Shown piece by piece: positions 6,958-14,604 of a stretch of DNA of 40,852 bases. This DNA is from Actinomycetes bacterium (GTDB lineage: Bacteria > Actinomycetota > Acidimicrobiia > Acidimicrobiales > CADCSY01), in contig JAODBP010000045.1 in NCBI GenBank assembly GCA_025464025.1, positions 1 through 40,852 of the forward strand, written 5' to 3'. The position numbers and the translations under genes are program-made. The stretch's first letter is position 1. Every line of letters begins with the position of its first letter. Below the pieces are notes generated by a model. It was given only the letters and a program-made list of their open reading frames with translations. It was not told the origin of the DNA and made no database searches.

Positions 6958-8346
6958 GTGGTTCGACGTCCGATGGGGAAGCTGGTCTGCGCGCTGCTGC
7001 TGGGGGCGGTGGTCGCCGCCGGGTGCGGCTCGTCCGACCGGGGTGGCGACGACAGCGGGAGCGGCACCACGACCACCGCCGCGGCCTCGACGGCAGCCAC
7101 GACGTTCGGCGACCTGCCGTCGCCCTGTGGCAAGGGCGACGCCAAGGGCGCCACCGAGCAGGGCGTGACCGACACCGCCATCACCATCGGCTACGGCGAC
7201 GACGCCGGCTTCGCCGCCTCGCCCGGCCTCGACCACGAGGTCACCGACGCCATGAAGGCGATGGTCACGTGGTGCAACGACCAGGGCGGCATCCTCGGGC
7301 GCCAGATCGACGGCCGGTACTACGACGCCAAGGTCACCGAGGTCAACAACGTCATGACCGAGGCGTGCGCCACCGTGTTCATGCTGGTCGGCGAGGGCTG
7401 GTCGCTCGACGGTGGGGGCGAGCAGAAGCGGGTCGAGTGCGGCCTCCCGGCCGTGCCCGCCTTCGCCGTCAGCCCCGAGTTCGCCCACGGCCCCGGCATG
7501 GTCCAGGCCGTGCCCAACCCGATCGACTACGTCTCGACCCAGAACGCGGCGGCCATCGCCGAGGCGTTCCCGGCCAAGATCACCAAGACGGCGGTGATGT
7601 TCGGCAACTACCCGTCGACGATCGTCACCAAGGACAAGGTGCTGGCGTCGTACCCGAAGTTCGGCTTCGAGTTCCTGCCCTGCCCCCAGGCCTACAACAT
7701 CGCCGGCGAGGCCGACTACAAGCCGTTCGCCCAGAAGCTCAAGAGCTGCGGCGCCGAGATCGTGTACTTCACCGGCGCACCCGCGCCCTACTTCGAGAAC
7801 TTCCTCGAGGCCGCGAACCAGCTCGACTACCACCCGCTCTACATGACCGATGCCAACTTCTACGACGCCTCCTTCGCCAAGTGGAACAAGGACGGGTTCG
7901 CCGACGACGTGTACGTGCGGGAGACGTTCCCGGCCCTCGACCAGGCCGAGAAGGTGCCGGCGATCAAGGACTTCCTCGCCATCGTCGAGGCCGCCGGTGG
8001 CGATGCCAGCCAGCTCGGTGAGGAGGCGGCCTCGTCGTTCCTCCTCTGGGCCACGGCGGCCAAGGCGTGCGGGTCGACGTTGACCCGGGCGTGCATGGCG
8101 AACGAGCTGGCGAAGGTCCACAGCTGGACCGGTGGCGGGCTCCACGCCGAGACCGACCCGGCCGCCAACAAGCCGCCGGCGTGCGGGCTCACGCTCAAGC
8201 TCGAGGGCACGAAGTTCGTGCAGTTCGCGCCGAAGGAGGCCGGCACGCTCGACTGCTCGCCCGAGTTCCTCCAGCACGTCACCGGACCGATGGTCGACGC
8301 GGCGAAGCTCGGCCCGGATCGGGTGTCGACGCTCTACTCGAAGTAG
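6958..8346 (+). CDS. LivK-type ABC transporter substrate-binding lipoprotein
   Basis: A 462-aa periplasmic-binding protein (type 1 fold, Peripla_BP_6 group). These usually bind branched-chain amino acids, amides, aromatic acids or other small carboxylates. GTG 6958 is chosen because GGAGGGGG lies 5 nt upstream and the resulting N-terminus VRRPMGKLVCALLLGAVVAA is an ideal lipoprotein signal ending at a Cys (AAGC, with Ala rather than Leu at -3). A Ser/Thr/Gly/Asp-rich linker follows. No permease or ATPase gene lies nearby, so it is a solitary receptor. The C-terminus matches the remnant at 5758-5958. Confidence 0.88.
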   Translation: MVRRPMGKLVCALLLGAVVAAGCGSSDRGGDDSGSGTTTTAAASTAATTFGDLPSPCGKGDAKGATEQGVTDTAITIGYGDDAGFAASPGLDHEVTDAMKAMVTWCNDQGGILGRQIDGRYYDAKVTEVNNVMTEACATVFMLVGEGWSLDGGGEQKRVECGLPAVPAFAVSPEFAHGPGMVQAVPNPIDYVSTQNAAAIAEAFPAKITKTAVMFGNYPSTIVTKDKVLASYPKFGFEFLPCPQAYNIAGEADYKPFAQKLKSCGAEIVYFTGAPAPYFENFLEAANQLDYHPLYMTDANFYDASFAKWNKDGFADDVYVRETFPALDQAEKVPAIKDFLAIVEAAGGDASQLGEEAASSFLLWATAAKACGSTLTRACMANELAKVHSWTGGGLHAETDPAANKPPACGLTLKLEGTKFVQFAPKEAGTLDCSPEFLQHVTGPMVDAAKLGPDRVSTLYSK

Positions 8347-8354
8347 CGGTCGTC

Positions 8355-8446
8355 GGGGCGCTTGCGGCGCGTGCCGAGCTTCGCGTGGGGCGGCCGGGGG
8401 CCGCGAGGTCGAGCCTCGGACGAAGGCCTCTCGGCACTGTTCCTCT
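8355..8446. repeat. Intergenic repeat family, copy A (short form)
   Basis: It begins GGGGCGCTTGCGGCGCGTGC and ends CTCTCGGCACTGTTCCTCT. It matches the left and right modules of copies B (16968) and C (33721) but lacks their central inverted-repeat module. It fills the gap between the convergent LivK-type and SDR genes, its right end touching the minus-strand stop codon. Confidence 0.75.
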
Positions 8447-9260
8447 AGGGCGTGGCGGCGGCGATCTCCTGGAAGCGGTTCGCCACCAGGTCCTTCATCT
8501 CGCCGCTGGTGACGATCCAGAACTCGCCGGCCCGCACGGCGGCGAGCACGTCGCCGGCCACCTCGTCGGCGGAGCGGGCACCGGGGCCGTCGAAGCCGGA
8601 GCGCACGGCCTGGCGCATCGCCTCGCCCTCCTCGACGCGCACCTCCTGGCCGAAGGCGGCGGGCCGGTTGCGCTCGCTCTCGAGGATCTGGGTGGGCGTC
8701 GTGCCGGGGCACAGCACGCTCACGCCGACCGGCGCGCCCGACATGAGCAGCTCGAGCCGGAGCGTCTCGGACAGGGCGACGACGCCGACCTTGCTCACGT
8801 TGTAGGGGCCGAGGTCGGGGAGGCCGCTGGCCAGCCCGGCGAGCGATGACGTGTTGACGATGTGGCCCCGCCCCTGGGCGAGGAGGCGGGGGAGGAACGC
8901 CTGGACGCCGTGGACGACGCCCCAGAGGTTCACGCCGAGGACCCACTTCCAGTCGTCGAGCGTCTGGGCCGAGATCGGGTTGAACGTCGAGACTCCGGCG
9001 TTGTTGCAGAGCACGTCGACGGCGCCGAACCGCTGGAACGCCGACTCGGCCAGCTCCTCGACGGCAGCCGCGTCGCTCACGTCGGTGACGACCGGCAGGA
9101 CGTCGCCCGGGAGAGCGCCGGCCACGGCGTCGAGCGCCGCCCCATCGACGTCGGCCAGCACGACCGAGCACCCGGCGGCGGCGAACGCCCGAGCCAGGGC
9201 CGTCCCGATGCCGCTGGCCGCGCCGGTGACGACCGCGACCGATCCGTCCGTGAGCTCCAT
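8445..9260 (-). CDS. Short-chain dehydrogenase/reductase (SDR)
   Basis: A 271-aa SDR with TGAASGIG, NNAG, NTSSLAG, YNVSK (Tyr-x3-Lys) and an extended C-terminus. ATG 9260 is preceded by GAGGGGG. A TAATCT -10-like element at 9288-9293 (minus strand) lies within a 17-bp sequence shared with the promoter region of the other SDR. It is divergent from the quinone-oxidoreductase-like gene at 9379. The substrate is unknown. Confidence 0.92.
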   Translation of the reverse strand: MELTDGSVAVVTGAASGIGTALARAFAAAGCSVVLADVDGAALDAVAGALPGDVLPVVTDVSDAAAVEELAESAFQRFGAVDVLCNNAGVSTFNPISAQTLDDWKWVLGVNLWGVVHGVQAFLPRLLAQGRGHIVNTSSLAGLASGLPDLGPYNVSKVGVVALSETLRLELLMSGAPVGVSVLCPGTTPTQILESERNRPAAFGQEVRVEEGEAMRQAVRSGFDGPGARSADEVAGDVLAAVRAGEFWIVTSGEMKDLVANRFQEIAAATP

Positions 9261-9286
9261 GCCGTCCCCCTCGTTGCCGTCACGCG

Positions 9287-9303
9287 GAGATTACAGTGTG
9301 ATC
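9287..9303. promoter_or_regulatory. Shared promoter element GAGATTAC-NN-TGTGATC
   Basis: 15 of 17 bases match 6894-6910 upstream of the other SDR/LivK pair. On the minus strand it contains TAATCT, a plausible -10 for the SDR starting at 9260. It may be bound by one regulator common to the 6-10 kb genes. Confidence 0.45.
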
Positions 9304-9312
9304 CATGCGAGC

Positions 9313-9336
9313 GAGCTTGCGAGCGAGCCATGAGCA
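9313..9336 (+). repeat. 24-bp leader repeat, copy 1
   Basis: GAGCTTGCGA followed by CGAGCCATGAGCA. 22 of 24 bases match 31198-31221. Both copies lie about 50-57 bp before the start codon of a catabolic gene on the plus strand. A short frame opens at its ATG (9330-9413) but has no clear protein character. Confidence 0.5.
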
Positions 9337-9378
9337 TCCTGGTTCCGGAACCGCCGACGTACACAGTCGGCAGACCTG

Positions 9379-10359
9379 ATGATGCGCGCCTGGCAGGTGC
9401 AAGCGGCCGGTGAGCCCGTTGACGTGCTCCACCTCGTCGAGGTCGAGGTGCCCGAACCCGGTCCGGGCCAGGTCCGCATCCGGGTCACGGCCGCCGGGAT
9501 CGGCCTGCCCGACGTGTTCATGTGCCGGGGCACGTACCCGCTCACCCCACCGCTCCCGTTCACGCCGGGCCAGGAGGCCACCGGCGTCGTCACCGCCGTC
9601 GGCGACGGGGTCGCCCTGGCCGTGGGCGACAAGGTCATGTGCGTGACCGCGTTCTTCATCGGCAGCGGCTCGTTCGCCGAGGAGTGCCTGGTGTTCGCCG
9701 ACTCGGCGTTCCCGGTGCCTGCGGGGATCACCGACGCCGAGGCGGCCGGCTTCTGGATCCCACACATGACCGGCTGGGTGGGCCTGGTCGAGCGGGGCGG
9801 CATCGCCGAGGGCGACTGGCTGGCCGTGCTCGGCGCGGCGGGCGGGAGCGGCATCGCCGCCGTGCAGCTCGGCAAAGCGCTCGGCGCCCATGTCGTCGCC
9901 GTGGTCAGCGACAAGGAGAAGGCGGCGTTCTGCCGCTCGCTCGGCGCCGACGCCACGATCAACCACCGCGACGGGCCGGTCGCCCCGGCACTGCGCGAGC
10001 TCACCGACGGCCGGGGCGTCGACCTGATCTACGACCCGGTCGGTGGCGCCCTCGCCGAGGAGGCCGCGACCGGCATGGCCCGCTACGGGCGGCTCCTGGC
10101 CGTCGGCTTCGCCAGCGGGTCGTGGCCGACCATCGCCACCCACGACCTCCTCCTCGCCAACACGTCGCTCGTCGGGGTGTTCGCCGGCGGCTTCAGCCGC
10201 CAGGAGCTCGACGCCATGCACGCCGGCCTGTCCGGCCTGGTGGCCGACGGGCGGCTGCGCAACGCGGTCACCGACCAGGTCACGTTCGACGACCTGCCCG
10301 CCGCCGTCCAGCGCATGGCCGACAGCGGCGTCGTCGGCAAGCTGGTGATGGTGGCGTGA
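9379..10359 (+). CDS. Quinone oxidoreductase-like MDR (zinc-independent)
   Basis: A 326-aa NADPH-dependent medium-chain reductase of the QOR/enoyl-reductase group. It has the GroES-like N-terminus (GPGQVRIRVTAAGIGLPD, PFTPGQEATGVVTAVG) and the Rossmann motif GAAGGSGIAAVQL. Zinc ligands typical of alcohol dehydrogenases are missing. Likely reactions are reduction of an enone, quinone or enoyl-CoA. ATG 9379 or the immediately following ATG 9382 may start it. The TetR gene follows with a TGATG overlap, so the two are co-translated and the regulator probably controls this gene. Confidence 0.9.
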   Translation: MMRAWQVQAAGEPVDVLHLVEVEVPEPGPGQVRIRVTAAGIGLPDVFMCRGTYPLTPPLPFTPGQEATGVVTAVGDGVALAVGDKVMCVTAFFIGSGSFAEECLVFADSAFPVPAGITDAEAAGFWIPHMTGWVGLVERGGIAEGDWLAVLGAAGGSGIAAVQLGKALGAHVVAVVSDKEKAAFCRSLGADATINHRDGPVAPALRELTDGRGVDLIYDPVGGALAEEAATGMARYGRLLAVGFASGSWPTIATHDLLLANTSLVGVFAGGFSRQELDAMHAGLSGLVADGRLRNAVTDQVTFDDLPAAVQRMADSGVVGKLVMVA

Positions 10360-10982
10360 TGGCCAAGTCCACCGACTTCGACCTCGAGGCCGAGGAGATC
10401 GTCACGGCCGCCGTCGAGATCCTCAACGAGTCCGGCCTCGATGCGGTGACCATGCGGAGCGTCTCGTCGCGGCTCGGCGTCTCACCCGTCCCGCTCTACA
10501 GCCGGATCGGCAACAAGGACGCGCTGGTCGACGCCATCGCCGACCGCCTGCTGGCCGATCTGGCGCCACCGAGCGACGAGGGCGAGCCCTGGGACCGGTA
10601 CGCCGTGCGGTGGGCCCGCGAGCTCCGTGCCCGCCTGGGCCAGGCCCGCGACAGCCGGCTCATCCTCTGGCCCGGCCGGGAGGCCTACGTCGAGGCGTCC
10701 CGCCCACTGGTCGAGGCGATGCGGGCCGGTGGCCTCGCCACCGACGCCGCGGTGCAGGCCTGCCGGCTGCTGACGTGGGCCATCGTCGGCTTCGGTGTCG
10801 TCGAGACGGGGGTGGAGCCGCCGCCCAAGGCTCGCCGGCGAGCCCGCTCCGGGGGCGACCCCGGGGGCGTCGACCCGATCGAGGTCGACACCCTCTTCGA
10901 CCTCCACGTCCGCTACGTGGTCGAGGGCATCACGCGGGACGCGGCCGCCGAGCGGGCCCCGCGCCGCGCGAAGCGGCGCTGA
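10359..10982 (+). CDS. TetR-family transcriptional regulator
   Basis: A 207-aa TetR protein. Its HTH occupies about residues 13-58 (ILNESGLDAVTMRSVSSRLG, then VSPVPLYSRIGNKDALVDAI). The C-terminal domain resembles the tetracyclin-repressor C-like type, and the tail is Arg-rich (RAPRRAKRR). ATG 10359 overlaps the stop of the MDR gene. The last 53 bp overlap the 3' end of the convergent HTH gene. The shared elements at 6884-6910 and 9287-9303 are candidate binding sites, which is an inference from proximity. Confidence 0.88.
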   Translation: MAKSTDFDLEAEEIVTAAVEILNESGLDAVTMRSVSSRLGVSPVPLYSRIGNKDALVDAIADRLLADLAPPSDEGEPWDRYAVRWARELRARLGQARDSRLILWPGREAYVEASRPLVEAMRAGGLATDAAVQACRLLTWAIVGFGVVETGVEPPPKARRRARSGGDPGGVDPIEVDTLFDLHVRYVVEGITRDAAAERAPRRAKRR

Positions 10983-11322
10983 CCTTCGTCACCAGCAACC
11001 GCTCGAGGAAGGCGCGCGGGATCCGCCACCGACGCCCGCGCATCTCGGCCGGCACGTCGCCGTCGCGGATCCACCGGCGCACGGTCACGATCGACACGTC
11101 CAGGCTGTTGGCGACGTCGGCCACCGTGCACCACGGGCGGAGGGCGCCGAGGCCGGGCGCGCCGTCGATGGGCACCCGCCAGGTCCCGCCGACCCGGATC
11201 GCCGGCAGCGCGCCGGAGGCGACGCGGCGCCGGGCCGTGATCACCGAGATGCCGAGCTCCTGGGCGACTTCGGCCACGGTGCGAACGAGCCGCGGCCGCC
11301 GGGCCACCTTCGCTGCTGCCAT
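10930..11322 (-). CDS. Tandem excisionase-type helix-turn-helix protein
   Basis: A 130-aa basic protein with two successive MerR/excisionase-type winged HTH domains (HTH_17). The first is TVAEVAQELGISVITARRRV with GTWRVP; the second is TVADVANSLDVSIVTVRRWI with GRRWRIP. Single-domain versions are common; a tandem pair is not. ATG 11322 is chosen since conserved sequence begins soon after; an in-frame ATG at 11373 would add 17 residues. Its stop lies inside the TetR gene. Four GTTC tetramers (11329-11351) sit just upstream. No integrase or phage gene is nearby. Confidence 0.75.
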   Translation of the reverse strand: MAAAKVARRPRLVRTVAEVAQELGISVITARRRVASGALPAIRVGGTWRVPIDGAPGLGALRPWCTVADVANSLDVSIVTVRRWIRDGDVPAEMRGRRWRIPRAFLERLLVTKVSAASRGAGPARRPRPA

Positions 11323-11402
11323 CGCCTGGTTCGTTCGGTTCCGACCCGTTCGCCGGATGGAACGGCCCGGCACGCCCTCCCCCCACCAGCGATGCTCACG
11401 GG

Positions 11403-11963
11403 GTGAGCGAGCCCCTGCCCCTGCCCGACTTCGTGAACTGGCCGCTGTTCCCGTTCGAGGGCGACCTCCGGGTCAAGCCCCTCGACCCGCCGCTCGACCG
11501 GGAGATCCCACGGTCAGGCGAGCCGGGCGGTCCGCCGTGCCGGGAGTGCGCCAGCACCGACGACGGCTACCTCTGGGTCGACGACCACTGGCGGGTCAAG
11601 GCCAAGGAGGAGCGGTCACCGCTCCCGATGCAGGTGTTCCTCGAGTCCCGGGAGCACGTCGACATGGACGGCCTCGACGACGAGCGAGCGGCCGAGCTCG
11701 GCCAGCGCATCGTGCGGCTGGATCGAGCCATGCAGGCCATCGGTGGCATCGGCCGGGTGCAGGTGGCGCGCACCGGCGACGGCGGCTCGCACTTCCACCT
11801 CTGGTTCTACGCCCGGCCGTTCGGGGCGTTCCAGCTCCTCGGCTTCTTCCTGCCGATGTGGGCGATCATCCTCCCGCCCATCGACGAGGCGACCTGGGAT
11901 CGCAACTGCCGCATCGTGGCCACCGAGCTGGCGAAGGGCGGGGGTCGCTCGATGCTGGCCTGA
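11403..11963 (+). CDS. HIT-like domain protein with a CxxC motif
   Basis: A 186-aa protein of probable histidine-triad (HIT/GalT-like) fold. The segment ARTGDGGSHFHLWFYARP near residues 122-139 matches the HIT motif except that the third His is Trp (H130-F-H132-L-W), so nucleotide hydrolase activity is doubtful. A Cys pair, CRECAS at 46-51, could bind zinc. GTG 11403 is the start given by the reading frame. Its stop abuts the convergent GGDEF-EAL gene. The exact family was not recognised. Confidence 0.65.
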   Translation: MSEPLPLPDFVNWPLFPFEGDLRVKPLDPPLDREIPRSGEPGGPPCRECASTDDGYLWVDDHWRVKAKEERSPLPMQVFLESREHVDMDGLDDERAAELGQRIVRLDRAMQAIGGIGRVQVARTGDGGSHFHLWFYARPFGAFQLLGFFLPMWAIILPPIDEATWDRNCRIVATELAKGGGRSMLA

Positions 11964-14231
11964 TCAGTGCCGGCTCGACTCGGCGGCCAGGGCGTCGGCC
12001 TCCCAGCGGTGCACGAACGGCACGATGGCCTCGGGCACGAGCGGCCGGGCGAACAGGTAGCCCTGGCCGAAGTCGCACTGCTCGGCCTGGAGGTGGTCGC
12101 GCTGGGCCACCTCCTCGATGCCCTCGGCGAGGGTCTCGATGCCGAGCGCCCGACCGAGCTGGACGAGGGTCCGGATCAACGTGGTGGCCTCGGGCGACTC
12201 GCCCATGGCGGCGATGAACGAGCGGTCGATCTTGAGCTGGTCGACCGGGAACTGCTGGAGGTAGGCCAGCGACGAGTAGCCGGTGCCGAAGTCGTCGATG
12301 GCGATCCGCACGCCGAGGTCCTTGAGCGCGGTGATGCGCCGCACCGTCGCCTGGGTGTCGGCCATGATCGCCGATTCCGTCACCTCGATCGTCAGCATCC
12401 CGGCCGGGAGCCTCGACTGGGCCAGCGCCTCGTGCACGTCGTCGAGCAGGCCGTCGGTGTCGAGCTGGCGAGCCGACACGTTGACCGACACGGCGAGCGG
12501 GTGGCCGTCCGCCTGCCACGCCGCGGCCTGCCGGCACGCCTCGCGGAGGACCCAACGGCCGATGGGGACGATGAGCCCGGTCTGCTCGGCGAGCGGGATG
12601 AACGTGTCGGGGGCGAGCACGCCCCGCTCGGGGTGGCGCCAGCGGATCAGGGCCTCGACGCCGCTCACGGCCATGCGGCCGAGGTCGAACGTCGGCTGGT
12701 AGACGAGGAACATCTGGTCGAGGGCGACGGCCTCGCGCAGCGCCGTCTCCAGGTCGAGCCGGTCCTGGACCCGCTCCTGCATCGACGACTCGAACACGAC
12801 GACCCGGCCTCGGCCGGCGGCCTTGGCCCCGTAGAGGGCAACGTCGGCGTCGCGGACGAGGTCGCTGCCCGTGGCCCGGGTGCCGAAGGCGATGCCGATG
12901 CTGGCGCCCACGTGCAGGGGGTGGACGCCGTCGACGTGGTACGGGTCGCCCAGGGTGCGCAGCAGCCGCTCGGCCACGACCTCGGCGCCCTCGGCCAGGC
13001 CGTCGCCCTCGAGCAGCACCACGAACTCGTCGCCGCCGAGCCGGCCGACCGTGTCGCCCGGGCGGAGGGCGGCGGCGAGGCGCCGGGCCACGATCTGGAG
13101 GAGCTGGTCGCCGGCGCCGTGGCCGACGGTGTCGTTGATGTCCTTGAAGTCGTCGAGGTCGATGAACATCACCGCGCAGGGCCGGTCGTCCTCGCTGGCC
13201 CGGGCCAGCATGGCCTCGACCCGGTCCATGATCAGGGCCCGGTTGGGGAGCCCGGTGAGCGGGTCGTGCAGGGCCTGGTGGAGGAGCTGGTCGGTCTTGG
13301 TCGCGACCAGCCGGAGGGCCCGGTCGCGGGAGCGCGACAGCACGAGCACGAGCAGGGCGAGGAGGATGCTCAGCGCCCCACCGGCCAGGAGGATGGCCCG
13401 GCCCTGCGCCGCGGCGGAGAGGCCACCGGTGACGGGCGCGGCCACCCGCACGATCCACCGACCGTCCGGGTCGGTGATGACCGTCCGCTGGGGCGACCAA
13501 CCGGCAGGGAGGCGCCCGGAGCGACCGATGACCTCGGGCCGCTGCCTCGCGGCCTGATGGGTGATCTCGAGCCAGAGCCCGGGGTGGTCGGCGAGGGCGC
13601 GGCGCACCAGGGTGTTGCCGTCGAACAGGGTGCCGGACCAGCCGACGACGTCCTGGCGGCGGGCGGTCTCGGTCGCCGGGAGGCCGTGCCGGTAGACGGC
13701 GGCGCCGATGAGCACCGGGTTGCCGCCCGCGCCCTTCGTCGACACCACGCCCATCGACAGGGCGCCGTTGTCGGTCGACCGGCCCAGCGCCGAGCTCAGG
13801 CCGATGTCCTCGTCGCAGAGGTTCACCCCGACCGGGACGGTGAGCCCGCTGGTCCCGGTGTGGACGAGCCGGAGGGGGCAGAGCGTGGGTCGGACGCCGT
13901 GGAAGGGGGACCGGTCGACGGCGTAGCCGAAGGCGAGCAGCCCGGGCTGGCGCCCGTAGGGGTCGAACACCTGGATCCAGGCCTCGAGCTCGTCCGACGT
14001 CAGCTCCTGGCTGGCGGAGAGGATCCCGCGGAACGAGAGGGCGAGGTCGTTGGCCCGCCGGATGGTCTCGGTGGCCCGGGCGCTGATGTCGCTGGCGGTG
14101 CGGGCGCGGTCCGCTTCGGCGTTGCGGCGGACGTCGTGCTCCCATGCCCGGGCGCCGAGCGCGGCACCGACCGTGCCCGAGAGGGCGATCGAACCCGCGA
14201 CGAGGACCCATCCGAGGCGCCGTGCTCCCAC
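11964..14231 (-). CDS. Membrane GGDEF-EAL cyclic-di-GMP protein with extracytoplasmic sensor
   Basis: A 755-aa cyclic-di-GMP turnover protein. Transmembrane segments at about 7-27 and 280-299 bracket an extracytoplasmic domain of about 250 residues, CHASE-like in position. The diguanylate cyclase domain has the intact site GGDEF at 399-403 and an inhibitory I-site RPGD at 390-393. The phosphodiesterase domain has EAL at 526-528, IEVTES, and DDFGTGYSS at 646-654. Both domains look catalytically competent. The start is GTG 14231 by frame; no clear ribosome site is visible. It ends one base from the HIT-like gene. Confidence 0.92.
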   Translation of the reverse strand: MGARRLGWVLVAGSIALSGTVGAALGARAWEHDVRRNAEADRARTASDISARATETIRRANDLALSFRGILSASQELTSDELEAWIQVFDPYGRQPGLLAFGYAVDRSPFHGVRPTLCPLRLVHTGTSGLTVPVGVNLCDEDIGLSSALGRSTDNGALSMGVVSTKGAGGNPVLIGAAVYRHGLPATETARRQDVVGWSGTLFDGNTLVRRALADHPGLWLEITHQAARQRPEVIGRSGRLPAGWSPQRTVITDPDGRWIVRVAAPVTGGLSAAAQGRAILLAGGALSILLALLVLVLSRSRDRALRLVATKTDQLLHQALHDPLTGLPNRALIMDRVEAMLARASEDDRPCAVMFIDLDDFKDINDTVGHGAGDQLLQIVARRLAAALRPGDTVGRLGGDEFVVLLEGDGLAEGAEVVAERLLRTLGDPYHVDGVHPLHVGASIGIAFGTRATGSDLVRDADVALYGAKAAGRGRVVVFESSMQERVQDRLDLETALREAVALDQMFLVYQPTFDLGRMAVSGVEALIRWRHPERGVLAPDTFIPLAEQTGLIVPIGRWVLREACRQAAAWQADGHPLAVSVNVSARQLDTDGLLDDVHEALAQSRLPAGMLTIEVTESAIMADTQATVRRITALKDLGVRIAIDDFGTGYSSLAYLQQFPVDQLKIDRSFIAAMGESPEATTLIRTLVQLGRALGIETLAEGIEEVAQRDHLQAEQCDFGQGYLFARPLVPEAIVPFVHRWEADALAAESSRH

Positions 14232-14297
14232 GACCGCCGATCGGCGCCGATCCGGTCGACCGAAGTCGAACCGGCAGATCTCCTGCTGGCGGTGCTC

Positions 14298-14540
14298 CTA
14301 CTGCTGGTAGCCCTCGACGACGCGGGGGTCGCGGGCGACGGCGGCATCGGGGTCCTCGCCGGCCGAACGGCGGGCCCGGCGCTGGCGGAGCAGGTCCCAG
14401 CACTGGTCGAGCGCGATCTCGAGGGAGCGCAGCCGGTCCTGCTCGTCGTCGCCCAGGCCGTGCGGGCCGGGGTGGCTCTCGAGGGTGTGCTCCTCATCGA
14501 CGAGCTCGTGGATGCGCCGCAGGATCTCCTGGTCGTCCAT
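14298..14540 (-). CDS. DUF2630 family protein
   Basis: An 80-aa acidic, helical protein beginning MDDQEILRRIHELVDEEHTL and containing a charged LDQCWDLLRQRRA segment. These match the actinobacterial DUF2630 family, whose function is unknown. TAGCGT lies 7 nt before the ATG, so the message is probably leaderless. It lies between the GGDEF-EAL and DUF1214 genes, all on the minus strand. Confidence 0.85.
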   Translation of the reverse strand: MDDQEILRRIHELVDEEHTLESHPGPHGLGDDEQDRLRSLEIALDQCWDLLRQRRARRSAGEDPDAAVARDPRVVEGYQQ

Positions 14541-14547
14541 GGGGCAG

Positions 14548-14553
14548 ACGCTA
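14548..14553 (-). promoter_or_regulatory. -10 element (TAGCGT) of the DUF2630 gene
   Basis: Minus-strand TAGCGT is separated by 7 nt from the ATG at 14540, matching the leaderless pattern. Confidence 0.45.
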
Positions 14554-14570
14554 GAGCCGGGAGCCGGAGC

Positions 14571-14604
14571 GCGTCACTCCCGGAAGCGCGTCACTCCCGG
14601 AAGC
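14571..14604. repeat. 17-bp exact tandem duplication across a stop codon
   Basis: GCGTCACTCCCGGAAGC occurs twice with no gap (14571-14587, 14588-14604). It duplicates the last codons and the TGA of the DUF1214 gene, so a second copy of the stop lies just downstream. Confidence 0.85.

Noticed and set aside
9330..9413. 27-codon ORF opening in leader repeat copy 1
   Set aside because: Poor codon bias and overlap with the MDR start; probably not translated into a functional peptide.
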